From contig CAJTMW010000020.1 of the NCBI GenBank assembly GCA_910577275.1, forward strand, positions 16,713 to 80,712: a stretch of 64,000 nt of DNA, given 5' to 3'. This DNA comes from an uncultured Lachnospiraceae bacterium. Lineage in GTDB: Bacteria; Bacillota; Clostridia; Lachnospirales; Lachnospiraceae. The notes beneath the pieces are model-generated. The model was not told where the DNA came from. It ran no database searches and worked only from the letters and a program-made list of their open reading frames with translations. The translations under genes and the position numbers were made by a program. Shown here in pieces: positions 24,965-34,303 of the stretch (positions are counted from its first letter, which is position 1; every line of letters starts with the position of its first letter).

Positions 24965-25810
24965 ATGGAAAACAAAATTTTACTTGTTGACGGAAGCAAT
25001 CTGCTGTTCCAGATGTTCTTCGGAATGCCTTCGCAGATTACCGGTAAGGACGGAACCGGAATCTGGGGCGTGCTCGGCTTCATCGGCGCGCTTCTTAAAA
25101 TTATCCGCAGGATAAGCCCTACCCATACCGCCGTATTTTTTGACGGTCAGCATGAAAACAGACGCCTGGAAATGAATGCCGAATATAAGGCAAACCGGCC
25201 CGATTACAGCCAGGTCCCCGATGAGGAAAATCCTTTTTCACAGCTTCCCTATATTTATCAGGCCCTGAAATATCTTGGTATTGCTTTCGCCGAGACGACA
25301 GATTGCGAGACAGACGACTGGATTTCCGGCTTCGTCAGCCGGTACGGCAATGAAAATAAAATAATTATTTCTTCTTTCGACAGCGATTTTTTCCAGCTCA
25401 TCAGTGAAAATGTATCCATTCTGCGTTACCGCGGGAAAAATTCCTGCCTGTGCGATTCCGGGTATCTTCTGGAAAAGTACGGAATATCCCCCTGTCAGTA
25501 TGCCGATTTCAAGTCTCTGACCGGCGATGCCGCCGACAACATCAAAGGCGCCGACAAAATCGGCCCCAAAACCGCTTCCGCCCTGCTTTCGGAATTTGGC
25601 ACCCTTGATAATATTATTAAAAACGCGGACAAAATCAAAAAACCGTCGGTGCGGGCTTCTATCAAGGAAAACAGCGGGCGTTTAATTTTAAATTACAGGC
25701 TGATTAAGCTTAACGATAAGGCGGCTTTGCCCTTTGGCCTTGACGAAATCCGGTATGTGTATGAGGGAGCGACGGCAATGGAGGTTTTGCAGGGGATTGG
25801 ATTAGTTTAG
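24965..25810 (+). CDS. Stand-alone 5'-3' exonuclease (Pol I N-domain/ExoIX type)
   Basis: A 281-residue FEN-like nuclease. Acidic metal-binding motifs are seen in LLVDGSNLLF, VFFDGQHENRRLEMNAEYKA, TTDCETDDW and SSFDSDFFQL, followed by the helix-hairpin-helix LTGDAADNIKGADKIGPKTA. No polymerase domain follows. By family precedent it removes RNA primers or flaps. The ribosome site (AAAGGAA) is rather far from the ATG. Confidence 0.88.
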   Translation: MENKILLVDGSNLLFQMFFGMPSQITGKDGTGIWGVLGFIGALLKIIRRISPTHTAVFFDGQHENRRLEMNAEYKANRPDYSQVPDEENPFSQLPYIYQALKYLGIAFAETTDCETDDWISGFVSRYGNENKIIISSFDSDFFQLISENVSILRYRGKNSCLCDSGYLLEKYGISPCQYADFKSLTGDAADNIKGADKIGPKTASALLSEFGTLDNIIKNADKIKKPSVRASIKENSGRLILNYRLIKLNDKAALPFGLDEIRYVYEGATAMEVLQGIGLV

Positions 25811-25813
25811 AAA

Positions 25814-25863
25814 TTGACAAATAACTTATATATGATAAAATATTAAGTAAGATATTCTTACTT
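25814..25863 (+). promoter_or_regulatory. Promoter and palindromic operator of the toxin-antitoxin module
   Basis: -35 TTGACA (25814-25819), 16-bp spacer, -10 TAAAAT (25836-25841), then the perfect palindrome AAGTAAGA-TAT-TCTTACTT (25845-25863) at the start site. It is well placed for autorepression by the AbrB-like antitoxin alone or with the toxin. Confidence 0.75.
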
Positions 25864-25881
25864 CAAAAGGAGTTTTGCAAT

Positions 25882-26145
25882 ATGAATGCTCAGATATTAA
25901 CTGTTTCATCAAAAGGTCAAATATCTCTTCCGATTAATATTCGTAAACGTTTATCCATTGACACCGGAGACAAACTGGTTGCTTATACCTCCGGGGATGT
26001 AATTATGCTCAAAACTTTAAAACTTCCCTCTTTAGAAGAATTTGAAGCGTCTCTGGACGAGGCGCAGGCATGGGCTTCATCTGTGGGATACGAGGAAGCA
26101 GATGTTAATGACATTATAAAATCAGTTAGAAAGAACAAAAAATAA
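25882..26145 (+). CDS. AbrB/MazE-type antitoxin
   Basis: An 87-residue protein. The N-terminal swapped-hairpin DNA-binding domain reads ILTVSSKGQISLPINIRKRL; the acidic C-terminal half (LEEFEASLDEAQAW) would wrap the toxin. AAAGGAG lies upstream. Its stop TAA overlaps the toxin ATG by one base. Confidence 0.88.
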   Translation: MNAQILTVSSKGQISLPINIRKRLSIDTGDKLVAYTSGDVIMLKTLKLPSLEEFEASLDEAQAWASSVGYEEADVNDIIKSVRKNKK

Positions 26146-26549
26146 TGAAAATAGTTATCGATACAAATGTCCTGATTTCCGGTGTGTTTTTCGGTGGTTT
26201 TCCAAGAAAGGTTCTGAATGCAGTTATTACTGAAAAAATTACTGCCTGTGCAACAACAGAAATTATTCACGAATATGAAGAAATTATTCAGGAAATGATT
26301 GACCGGAAGCAAGGTCATATAAATAAAAATATTTTACAGCCGCTAGTTCAATTAATGCATATCATCAAACCTGTTTCCAATATAAAAATAAGCAGAGATT
26401 CGGATGACGATAAATTTATTGGTTGTGCAATAGATGCTCATGCCTTGTATATTGTAAGCGGTGATAAAGATTTACTGGTTATAAAAGAATATGAAAATAT
26501 TCAAATAATAACCGCCAAAGAATTCTGTGAAAAATACTTATCTGTTTAA
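26145..26549 (+). CDS. PIN-domain toxin (putative endoribonuclease)
   Basis: A 134-residue PIN nuclease of the type often annotated as a toxin component. Acidic residues for metal binding are in VIDTNVLISG (first strand), DSDDDKFIGCAI and SGDKDLL. By family it would cut RNA when free of the antitoxin. Its end overlaps the upstream leader of the MATE gene, which starts 20 nt later, so read-through from the module may affect the pump. Confidence 0.88.
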   Translation: MKIVIDTNVLISGVFFGGFPRKVLNAVITEKITACATTEIIHEYEEIIQEMIDRKQGHINKNILQPLVQLMHIIKPVSNIKISRDSDDDKFIGCAIDAHALYIVSGDKDLLVIKEYENIQIITAKEFCEKYLSV

Positions 26550-26568
26550 TAGAACGGAGGAACACAAA

Positions 26569-27945
26569 ATGGAAGACGCCCGGAAAACAGAACTGTTTGA
26601 AAAAATCCCCGTCCCGAAGGCGGTCATGAAGCTGGCAATCCCAACCATCATCAGCTCTTTGGTTATGGTTATCTATAATCTTGCGGACACCTACTTTGTG
26701 GGAATGCTGGGCGACCCCGTCCAGAATGCGGCGGTCACGCTGGCCGCTCCGGTTCTCCTTGCGTTCAACGCAGTAAACAACCTGTTCGGGGTAGGTTCCT
26801 CCAGTATGATGAGCCGGGGGCTTGGAAGAAAGGATTATGACACGGTTTACCGCAGCTCCGCCCTTGGCTTTTACTGCGCGCTGGTTTGCGGACTCCTGTT
26901 TTCGGCGTTCTATACTACGTTCCACACGCCCCTTTTAAATGTGCTGGGCGCGGATAGCGGAACGGTGAACGCCACCGGAAATTATCTGAAATGGACGGTA
27001 AGCTTCGGCGCGGCTCCCGCCATACTGAACGTGGTTATGGCCTATCTGGTGCGGGCGGAAGGGGCTTCCCTCCATGCCAGCATCGGCACCATGAGCGGCT
27101 GTCTTTTGAATATTATTCTCGATCCCATATTTATTCTTCCCTGGGGGCTTGATATGGGAGCGGAGGGCGCCGGCCTTGCCACCTTTTTATCCAACTGCGT
27201 GGCCTGCGTTTACTTTTTTATCCTGCTGTATGTCAAAAAAGGCCGCACCTACGTCTGTATCCGGCCTTCCATGCTCCGCTTTAACAAAGCCATTGTCATG
27301 GGGATTTTAGGCGTCGGCATTCCCGCCTCCATACAAAACCTTTTAAACGTCACGGGAATGACCGTGCTGAACAATTTCACCGCCTCCTACGGTGCGGACG
27401 CTGTCGCCGCAATGGGAATCGTCCAGAAAATCAACATGGTTCCCCTGCAGGCGGCCCTTGGATTTTCACAGGGAATCATGCCCCTTATCAGCTACAGCTA
27501 TGCCAGCAAAAATGTTTCCCGCATGAAGGAAACCCTCTTTTTCACTGTAAAGCTCACCCTTTCTTTCCTCGTGACGGTATCGGTGGTTTACTATATCGGC
27601 GCCGGATTCCTCACCTCGCTTTTCATGAAAAATGCCGTTATTGTGAGCTATGGCACCAGACTTTTGCGTGGGCTCTGCCTTGGCATTCCCTTTTTGTGTA
27701 TGGATTTTATCGCGGTGGGCGTGTTCCAGGCCTGCGGGCTTGGCAAAAAGGCTCTCCTCTTTGCCGTGCTCCGCAAAATCGTGCTGGAAATCCCCGCGCT
27801 TTTTATCCTGAATTATCTGTTTCCTCTTTACGGACTTGCCTACTCCCAGCTCACGGCGGAGGTTATTTTATCCGTTGCCGCAGTTATCGTGCTGCGCCGG
27901 ATTTTTAAACAGCTTGAGAAGGAAGCGGCGCCGGCGAAAGCCTGA
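26569..27945 (+). CDS. MATE-family multidrug efflux pump
   Basis: A 458-residue transporter with twelve predicted membrane segments. Conserved stretches are LADTYFVGMLGD, the polar GVGSSSMMSRGLGRKD loop, and QGIMPLISYSYASKNVSRMKE in the second half. GGAGG lies 8 nt before the ATG at 26569. It is followed by the inserted IS element. Confidence 0.93.
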   Translation: MEDARKTELFEKIPVPKAVMKLAIPTIISSLVMVIYNLADTYFVGMLGDPVQNAAVTLAAPVLLAFNAVNNLFGVGSSSMMSRGLGRKDYDTVYRSSALGFYCALVCGLLFSAFYTTFHTPLLNVLGADSGTVNATGNYLKWTVSFGAAPAILNVVMAYLVRAEGASLHASIGTMSGCLLNIILDPIFILPWGLDMGAEGAGLATFLSNCVACVYFFILLYVKKGRTYVCIRPSMLRFNKAIVMGILGVGIPASIQNLLNVTGMTVLNNFTASYGADAVAAMGIVQKINMVPLQAALGFSQGIMPLISYSYASKNVSRMKETLFFTVKLTLSFLVTVSVVYYIGAGFLTSLFMKNAVIVSYGTRLLRGLCLGIPFLCMDFIAVGVFQACGLGKKALLFAVLRKIVLEIPALFILNYLFPLYGLAYSQLTAEVILSVAAVIVLRRIFKQLEKEAAPAKA

Positions 27946-27986
27946 CTTTATATGAAGGGCTTCGCGGTACGTTTTTTCCAAAAAAG

Positions 27987-29850
27987 AGGGTGTCGCAAAA
28001 TCATCAAATTAGATGATCGTGCGGCACCCTTGCTCTATATTATGAAAAATCCGGATACAATCCCTTTGTTTTAGGAATCGTTCCGGATTTTAGGCATACT
28101 TTAATTAAGCTTCTGTCTTTCCTGGATTTTATGCTGTTTCTTTTACCGGGAAAAGATGGCTCTCAGTACGTTCGTTTTGGATTTTTGCATGCAGCTTGTT
28201 GATGTTGTAGCCCATACAGAGCAAAAGTATCTCCAGTTTTACCTTTGTTTTCCCCCGCAGCAGAAATCTTTGGAATTCGTAATCATTTTTCAGAACGCCA
28301 AAAGCTCCCTCTACTTGAATGGAACGGTTCATCCGATATCTGATCCCCGTTTCACTTAGGATATTTTCGTAGGATTCCTGCCGCTTCTCCAGAAAACTTT
28401 TGGAAATATATAACCGTTTATTCCCCTTTGCTCTGGTGCATTTTTCTTTATAAGGACAGTCCCTGCAGTCTTCACATTCGTAAACAGTTACTTCCGATTC
28501 ATAGCCCCTCTTACTTTTCTGCTTTTTCATAAAAAGAGGGCTCAATGATTTCCCGGCATGGCAGGTGTATGTGTCAGTTTTTTCATCATATCCCATGTTC
28601 TCACGTTTGCTGATATCCTGTTTGAAGCTGCGTTTTTTCCATTTCTCATAGGCCTGGGGTTTGATATAAGGCTTCTGTCGGTTCTCTCTTAAAAAGCTGT
28701 AGCCTTCCCCGCTTTCGTAGCCTGAATCCGCTGTTACACTTAAATATCGAAACCCCAGTTTTTCTTCCATTGTTTTCAGGAACGGGACAAGCGTCCATAC
28801 ATCGTTTCTGTCCTGAAAGATATCAGCTGCCACGATATATTCACTGTCTACCGCAAGCTGTACATTATATCCCGGTTTTAACTGGGCATTCCTCATATGG
28901 TCATCCTTCATGTGCATAAAGGTGGCATCCGGATCTGTCTTACAGTAATTGTTCCTGCCCTGAAAGCTTGCCGTGTGCCAGTCATAAATCCTCTGGCGTT
29001 CCAGATACCTGCGGAACAGTTCCAGATAACGCTGGTTCCTGCTCTTCCTTTTTCCACGCCCGTGGACAAAAACAGTTCCGTCTCTCCTGCACTTTTCTTC
29101 CAAAAATCCGGATATCTTTTGTATATCCTGTGTCCTTGTTTCTGCACTAACCGAAAAATCCTGCAGGTATTCATGGTTCAGAAGCCCTACTGCTTCCTGT
29201 ATCTTCCGGAACATCTTTTCTTCCCATTTCCCAACAGACTTTTTCCACACAAAGGTATACTTATTGGCATTGGCTTCTAACTTTGTCCCGTCAATGAACA
29301 CGGTCTCCTTTGACAGTTCATCCGCTTGCTCCAGCCTTTTTACCATCTGATAGAAAAGGCTTTCACAGGCCTCTGCCAGAAATCCCGTACGGAAACGGGC
29401 AATGGTGCTGTGGTCCGGTGCTTTCTGTCCGGCTAACAGCCACATAAAGTTGATGTCGCGCCTGCAGGCGGTCTCGATCTTTCTCGAAGAATAGATGTTC
29501 TGGGAATAAGCATAGGTCAGTATCTTGAACATGGTCTTTGGATCTACTGCCGGATTTCTGCCTTTGGCAGAGTAAGCCTTATACAGCAAGCTGTAATCTA
29601 ATTCCTCCAGTTCATGGCTCAGCAGTCGGACAGATTCATCTTCAGGGACCAGGCCTTCCAAACTTAATGGCAAAACCAGTTGATAAGGCTCGCCGAATTC
29701 GGTATAATTTTTATGGTATTTTAAGTTATTCGTCATAATTTATTATACCACGGATGGCAGGTTCTTCGGAGCCTGCTTTTCTGTTTTTAGATACAAAAAC
29801 GGAGCTGCTGCTCCGGTAGATTATTCATCTACTTTTGCAACAGCCCCTTT
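27987..29850 (-). mobile_element. IS1182-family insertion sequence
   Basis: The ends are related: the left end reads GGGTGTCGCAAAA and the right end, inverted, GGCTGTTGCAAAA. Each terminus also folds: left AGGGTGTCGCA...TGCGGCACCCT with an inner ATCATC/GATGAT, right GTAGAT/ATCTAC. One transposase gene fills the element. A target duplication could not be fixed with certainty because both flanks are A/T homopolymer-like. Confidence 0.85.
28129..29736 (-). CDS. IS1182-family DDE transposase
   Basis: A 535-residue transposase. The N-terminal DUF772-like domain includes RRDINFMWLLAGQKAPDHSTIARFR. Catalytic acidic residues are expected in VFIDGTKLEANAN, VTADSGYES and VEGAFGVLK. A Cys cluster CEDCRDCPYKEKC lies near residue 430. 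The frame is full length and unbroken, so the element may still be active. Confidence 0.93.
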   Translation of the reverse strand: MTNNLKYHKNYTEFGEPYQLVLPLSLEGLVPEDESVRLLSHELEELDYSLLYKAYSAKGRNPAVDPKTMFKILTYAYSQNIYSSRKIETACRRDINFMWLLAGQKAPDHSTIARFRTGFLAEACESLFYQMVKRLEQADELSKETVFIDGTKLEANANKYTFVWKKSVGKWEEKMFRKIQEAVGLLNHEYLQDFSVSAETRTQDIQKISGFLEEKCRRDGTVFVHGRGKRKSRNQRYLELFRRYLERQRIYDWHTASFQGRNNYCKTDPDATFMHMKDDHMRNAQLKPGYNVQLAVDSEYIVAADIFQDRNDVWTLVPFLKTMEEKLGFRYLSVTADSGYESGEGYSFLRENRQKPYIKPQAYEKWKKRSFKQDISKRENMGYDEKTDTYTCHAGKSLSPLFMKKQKSKRGYESEVTVYECEDCRDCPYKEKCTRAKGNKRLYISKSFLEKRQESYENILSETGIRYRMNRSIQVEGAFGVLKNDYEFQRFLLRGKTKVKLEILLLCMGYNINKLHAKIQNERTESHLFPVKETA

Positions 29851-29868
29851 TTCGGTATCTGCTTCCGG

Positions 29869-30051
29869 TTATTTTATCCTGAACTCATCTGCTTCTTCTT
29901 CCGTAAGAGGTCTGCCCAACAGTTTGAACCTTTCTATCATCTCTTTCCATTGATACCGCTTACCGTCCGGTTCTCCTGTCAATCTGCTGTCTTTCGCATA
30001 ATACGAAATGTCATGTATAACATTTACTGGTTTTCTCTGCATTGCCAACAT
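29869..30051 (-). CDS. Small protein of unknown function
   Basis: About 60 residues, LAMQRKPVNVIHDISYYAKD, ending LTEEEADEFRIK. The ATG at 30051 has AGGTGG 5 nt upstream, and that site overlaps the stop codon of the preceding gene, so the two are translationally linked. It ends 18 nt from the IS right end, which suggests the IS landed just behind this operon. It could be a partner of the GNAT-like protein. No family recognised. Confidence 0.6.
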   Translation of the reverse strand: MLAMQRKPVNVIHDISYYAKDSRLTGEPDGKRYQWKEMIERFKLLGRPLTEEEADEFRIK

Positions 30052-30060
30052 AATCACCAC

Positions 30061-30558
30061 CTACTTTCTCATATATTTATCTAACAATATTTGAGCGGCA
30101 TTCTCAAAAATAACCATTCTTCTTGGCGTGATTTCCACTGCATTTAATTTTTTCATATAGTACTCTACCAAGTCACTCTTAGATGTAAATGCCACTACGC
30201 CATCGCACCCGGCATCGAAACTAACCTGACACGCTATAGCAAATAAATGTGCTCCCACACCTGCATAGATACCTTTATGGCTATAATTATGCGGTGCAGT
30301 TTCAACTATCTCTACATCCGCTACTCCACCGTCAATCTTTAAAGATATTCTGCCCTGCACTGTATCATCACCTTTTAAAAACAACTCATATATATGATAT
30401 CCGTTTTTTTCTGTGGTACTCCAGTTAAATTTCCACCCCTTATAATCCTTCGGTCTTATCGGCGTTTCACGCATCCGATATTCTGTTTCCAGTTCTTCTC
30501 CGGTTCTCGTATCAATCAGACAATCTGTAATTCTGTCGATTAGAATATCAACTTCCAT
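30061..30558 (-). CDS. GNAT-like acetyltransferase-fold protein
   Basis: A 165-residue protein. The stretch YSHKGIYAGVGAHLFAIACQVSFDAG resembles the acetyl-CoA binding helix of GNAT enzymes, and GVVAFTSKSDLVEYYMKKLNAVEI the C-terminal strand/helix in which a Tyr often acts as acid. The N-terminal half is not typical. It pairs with a small downstream gene, an arrangement compatible with a protein-modifying or toxin-like unit, but this is inference only. Confidence 0.6.
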   Translation of the reverse strand: MEVDILIDRITDCLIDTRTGEELETEYRMRETPIRPKDYKGWKFNWSTTEKNGYHIYELFLKGDDTVQGRISLKIDGGVADVEIVETAPHNYSHKGIYAGVGAHLFAIACQVSFDAGCDGVVAFTSKSDLVEYYMKKLNAVEITPRRMVIFENAAQILLDKYMRK

Positions 30559-30707
30559 CTCATATATATCTCCCGCTTTTCTTAAATTTTATCATATTTT
30601 CCTGCAAAATGCTACCCAAAATACGTTTTTTAAGAATTTATTTACAGTTCCCTGAAAATTATATACAAGCTATGCTTCCAGCCTCCGCCCGCCTAAAGAA
30701 ATCCTGC

Positions 30708-31940
30708 CTAACCCTGCCTGCGCCGGTACTCCCGATAAATTACCGGCGGAAGCAGAGCCGCCAGCACCCCGTAGAGAGCAAACAGAACCGGTATGGCTCC
30801 CGTTACCTTTCCGCCAATCGTAAACAAATCAAAATACTTCATAGCCCTTCCCACTCCAAGAAGTCTGTCGGGGAGAAGGGACAGAATTTTATTCAGCACA
30901 GAACTGCTGGTGATATTTTCAAGAAACGACGGAAGAAAAATCAAAACAAAGGGAAGCATTACCGCAAGCACCGCGGATTTCGTCTTTGCCGATATCAGCA
31001 TACAGAGGAACGAGATAAAAAGGCATCCCACATATCCGCCGACTGCCACTATCAGATATTCCTGCAGATTGGTCACATTGTAAAAGCATTTCCAGCCGTT
31101 AGAATAATCCGCCTGAATCGGGCAGTTCCAGCCGTCCGTCCCCAGATAGATAAGCGTGAACGCGCTGTAAACCAGCATCATCGTCCAGTAAATCCCTGTC
31201 ACAATCAGAAAGCCTGCCCATACCTTGGCGCGCACCGCTTTATTTCTCCCGTATTCCGATGAAAAGAAAACCGAATCCGCTTTCCATGCAAATTCATTTG
31301 AAAAAATTCCCGCCACGAGATACCCCAAAACCATCATCCCAATCATAACAATCGTCGGCGCATACTCAAACCACTGAGTCCACCCTTTCATATAATCATA
31401 ATAGAAAGGCGTCTTTATCTCCTCATAGCGCTGAATCAGAAATTCCCTTTCCTCATCGGAAAAAAGCTCCGCCGTTCCCTCCTCCAAAAGCCAGTCCTTA
31501 AGAAGCTTTACCCGGTTTCCGTAAAAATCCGCCGCGTCGTCTTCTGACAGGGAATCCGCAAGATAGTAATCGTACTCCTGAAACCCTGTCGCATAAGAAC
31601 GGTTTAAAAGCTCGCGGATTCCCATGATTCCCTGTCCCCAGCCATAGGCAATATTCCTTTCCCGCACATTATCCGACCTTGCCTCCGGCGTACTGCTAAT
31701 CCGCAGGTTTTCCGCAATCACCCGGCGGATTTTCTCTTCGTCCAAATCCCCCGCCCACTCCTTCTGCATCCTTCGCAGCTTCATGGCCGCTCCATAGCTG
31801 CTTTCCGTTTCTCCGTTTTCATTGGTATAGGAAATGCCCATGGCAAAATAACAGGTAATCCCTGTCAGAAACACCAGAACCAAAAGCGCAATTCTTCCGC
31901 CTGTCCTTGAAAAAACCTTTTTTATCTCGTATTTAAGCAT
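30708..31940 (-). CDS. ABC transporter permease (ABC-2 like)
   Basis: About 410 residues. One N-terminal membrane helix, a large external helical domain (about 45-195, Glu/Arg-rich) and a C-terminal block of about five membrane helices. The ATG at 31940 overlaps the ATPase stop by 8 nt, so the pair forms one transporter. It probably exports a peptide or antibiotic. It is the last gene of the sigma factor operon. Confidence 0.85.
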   Translation of the reverse strand: MLKYEIKKVFSRTGGRIALLVLVFLTGITCYFAMGISYTNENGETESSYGAAMKLRRMQKEWAGDLDEEKIRRVIAENLRISSTPEARSDNVRERNIAYGWGQGIMGIRELLNRSYATGFQEYDYYLADSLSEDDAADFYGNRVKLLKDWLLEEGTAELFSDEEREFLIQRYEEIKTPFYYDYMKGWTQWFEYAPTIVMIGMMVLGYLVAGIFSNEFAWKADSVFFSSEYGRNKAVRAKVWAGFLIVTGIYWTMMLVYSAFTLIYLGTDGWNCPIQADYSNGWKCFYNVTNLQEYLIVAVGGYVGCLFISFLCMLISAKTKSAVLAVMLPFVLIFLPSFLENITSSSVLNKILSLLPDRLLGVGRAMKYFDLFTIGGKVTGAIPVLFALYGVLAALLPPVIYREYRRRQG

Positions 31941-32814
31941 CCTCTCCACCCGCTTTCTCTCCAAAATAATGTAAAAACACATCCTCCAGCGTTGCCTCGT
32001 CCAAAGCCGCGTTTTCAGAGGGCTTCTCCGCTGCCAGAACCCGAAGGGACACGCCGCCCGGCACGGTTTTTACGTTGGACACCTTATACCTTTTCATATA
32101 AGAATCCGCTTCCTTCCTTTCCGTCTCCAAAGTCCATACCTTCTCCGTTATAGACTCTGTAAGCTCCGTCACCGTGCCGGAAGTGACAAGCCCTCCGTCC
32201 TTCATCAGAAGAATATCGTTTGCAACATACTCGATATCCGACACAATATGGGTGGACAAAAGCACCAGCCGCTCCTGCGCCAGCTCGCTGATGAGATTGC
32301 GGAAGCGAATCCGCTCGCTGGGGTCAAGTCCCGCCGTGGGTTCATCCAGAATCAGAATTTCGGGATTATTCAGCATGGCCTGCGCAATCCCCGCCCGCCG
32401 CTTCGTCCCTCCCGAGAGCTTCTTCATCTTCTTATTCTTCACCTTTTCAAGCCCCATCTGCTTTATCAGTTCTCCCGCCCGCGCTCTGGCCGTCAGGGGA
32501 CGCAGCCCTTTAATGGACCCGATATACAGAAGATAATCGTAAACCGTAAAGTCCGGGTAAAATCCGAAATCCTGCGGCAGATACCCCAGAATTTTCCGGT
32601 ACTCCCCGTCCATCCCGAAAATATCCTCGCCGTCCCATGTAAGTGTCCCCTCCGTTGGCGTAAGCAGGGTGCATATCATCCTCATCAAAGTGGTTTTCCC
32701 CGCGCCGTTTACCCCCAAAAGGCCGTAAACTCCTGCGCCAAAGGTATAGGACAGGCCGTCCACAGCCGCCACGTCCTGAAATCTTTTCGTCACACTTGAA
32801 ATTTCTAACTTCAT
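31933..32814 (-). CDS. ABC transporter ATP-binding protein
   Basis: A 293-residue ATPase. Walker A GVNGAGKTTL, Q-loop YLPQDFG, signature LSGGTKRRA, Walker B ILILDEPTAG and switch STHIVSD are all present. It belongs to the exporter type with a C-terminal accessory part (about 220-293). GGAGAG precedes the ATG. Confidence 0.95.
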   Translation of the reverse strand: MKLEISSVTKRFQDVAAVDGLSYTFGAGVYGLLGVNGAGKTTLMRMICTLLTPTEGTLTWDGEDIFGMDGEYRKILGYLPQDFGFYPDFTVYDYLLYIGSIKGLRPLTARARAGELIKQMGLEKVKNKKMKKLSGGTKRRAGIAQAMLNNPEILILDEPTAGLDPSERIRFRNLISELAQERLVLLSTHIVSDIEYVANDILLMKDGGLVTSGTVTELTESITEKVWTLETERKEADSYMKRYKVSNVKTVPGGVSLRVLAAEKPSENAALDEATLEDVFLHYFGEKAGGEDA

Positions 32815-32931
32815 ATCGTCTCTCCTTTTTCCATGCGTTCAGCCGCGCCCTTTCAACAGACGCCGAATATCTCCATGCATCCGTTCAGCCTGCTCCCTGC
32901 GGGAATCTGTTTCCGGCTGTACCTGGCCCCT

Positions 32932-33693
32932 TTATCCCCACATTGCCCCGCATTTTCTCTGTCCTCTGTAGATACAATAGGCCAGATAAAAAGCGGTTAC
33001 CGCCAGCATCGCTATCCAGACCCCGCCGGAAACTGCTCCATAAATCCTTTCGTTCAGCACAAGCTCCGTCCAGATAACCGTCCATACCATGCACATAAGC
33101 ATTGAAACGGCCTCAGAGCCGAACCGACGGCTGTACAGGGTTCGGAAACAGATGCAGCAGGTCACCATATAAGGAAGAAAAAACTGTATCGCCACTTCCA
33201 GTAAAACCGCCTTTTCATTCAAAACCACCGTCAACAGGAAAACGCTCAGCATTGCCATATCCGCCAGCGCGCATAGTAAAATCCTTGCGGAATATATCTG
33301 CCGCAGAGAATACCTGGCGGCGCACTCTATCTCCATTACATTGCTGCTACGGTTTTTCCACAGCTCCGGCAAAAGCAGGATTGCAAACAGCGAAGCTCCG
33401 ATTCCCATGCACCTCTGACCATAATACCCGCTGCCCAGAGCCTTCAAAATACTCCAGAGCGCAAACAGCACCGCCCCCTGCAGCAGCCACAGATACTTGT
33501 GGATGTATCTCCCCTGCTGATAGAGAAATTCCCACTCCGAAAGAGTCCTTTCCGCCTCGCTTTCATAAAGCGCGTTCATTGAACGGCGTATTGTCTCCTT
33601 AACATGCCTTTCTCTCTGAAAGCCCTCCGCATGCGCTGCCCCACCGGCTTCCTTTTTCAAACGCTCCCTTATCTGTTTATCCGAAAGCTTCAT
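32932..33693 (-). CDS. Membrane protein of a sigma factor operon
   Basis: A 253-residue protein. The N-terminal about 65 residues are soluble and charged; about six membrane helices follow. It lies between the ECF sigma gene and the ABC genes and could be an anti-sigma factor by position, though no ZAS motif (HxxxCxxC) is visible. AAGGAGG precedes the ATG. Confidence 0.65.
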   Translation of the reverse strand: MKLSDKQIRERLKKEAGGAAHAEGFQRERHVKETIRRSMNALYESEAERTLSEWEFLYQQGRYIHKYLWLLQGAVLFALWSILKALGSGYYGQRCMGIGASLFAILLLPELWKNRSSNVMEIECAARYSLRQIYSARILLCALADMAMLSVFLLTVVLNEKAVLLEVAIQFFLPYMVTCCICFRTLYSRRFGSEAVSMLMCMVWTVIWTELVLNERIYGAVSGGVWIAMLAVTAFYLAYCIYRGQRKCGAMWG

Positions 33694-33778
33694 AATTCCT
33701 CCTTACAAAAACCTGATAATTTCACATCCGCCCTCTGCCATTCCGCCGCCTGCCCCGCCCGGCTCGCTGCCGGAAAAT

Positions 33779-34303
33779 TCAATTGTCTCCAAAATACTTC
33801 CGAAGCAATTCCCTTGCCCTCTTTATCCGGTACTTTACAAGGGGCAGCCCAATCCCCAGAATCTCCGCAATCTCCTTCTGCTTCCTCTCCTGGGCAAAAA
33901 ATAAAACGGCTGTTTCCCTGATTTCCTCCGGCAAACCTGCAAACGCCAGTTTTATTTCCAGATACTTTTCAGGATTCTCCCCCGCTCCGGCCTCCGCCCT
34001 CAAATCCGGCTCCTCTGGCAACTCCTTCAGAGCAATCTCCCTGTTTTTTCTGTAAAAATCCTTACAGAGATTGCCCGCAATCACATACAGGTAATTTGCC
34101 GCCCTGCCGTAATGGCGGTACTGCCCGAAGTTTCGGAAAAACCGCTCAAAAGTCTCCTGAGCCGCGTCCTCCGCATACCCGTAATCCCCGATATGGAGCC
34201 GGCAGTACCGCAGTATCTGCGCATAATATTTTGTTACAAAGGCTTCTACCGCCTTTTCGTCCCCCATACGCATCTTTTGCGTAAGAAAAAAATCCATGTC
34301 CAT
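33779..34303 (-). CDS. ECF-type RNA polymerase sigma factor
   Basis: A 174-residue protein with region 2 (YGYAEDAAQETFERFFRNFG) and region 4 (KQKEIAEILGIGLPLVKYRI, then KRARELLRK). It would direct transcription of its own operon with the membrane protein and ABC transporter. Region 4 carries GLPLVKYRI where most ECF factors have a (S/T)xxTVKxRL sequence, a conservative variant. Confidence 0.92.
   Translation of the reverse strand: MDMDFFLTQKMRMGDEKAVEAFVTKYYAQILRYCRLHIGDYGYAEDAAQETFERFFRNFGQYRHYGRAANYLYVIAGNLCKDFYRKNREIALKELPEEPDLRAEAGAGENPEKYLEIKLAFAGLPEEIRETAVLFFAQERKQKEIAEILGIGLPLVKYRIKRARELLRKYFGDN

Noticed and set aside
30609..31262. 217-residue plus-strand frame
   Set aside because: It is antisense to the ABC permease and rich in Arg, His and Pro, as expected for a shadow frame in GC-richer DNA.
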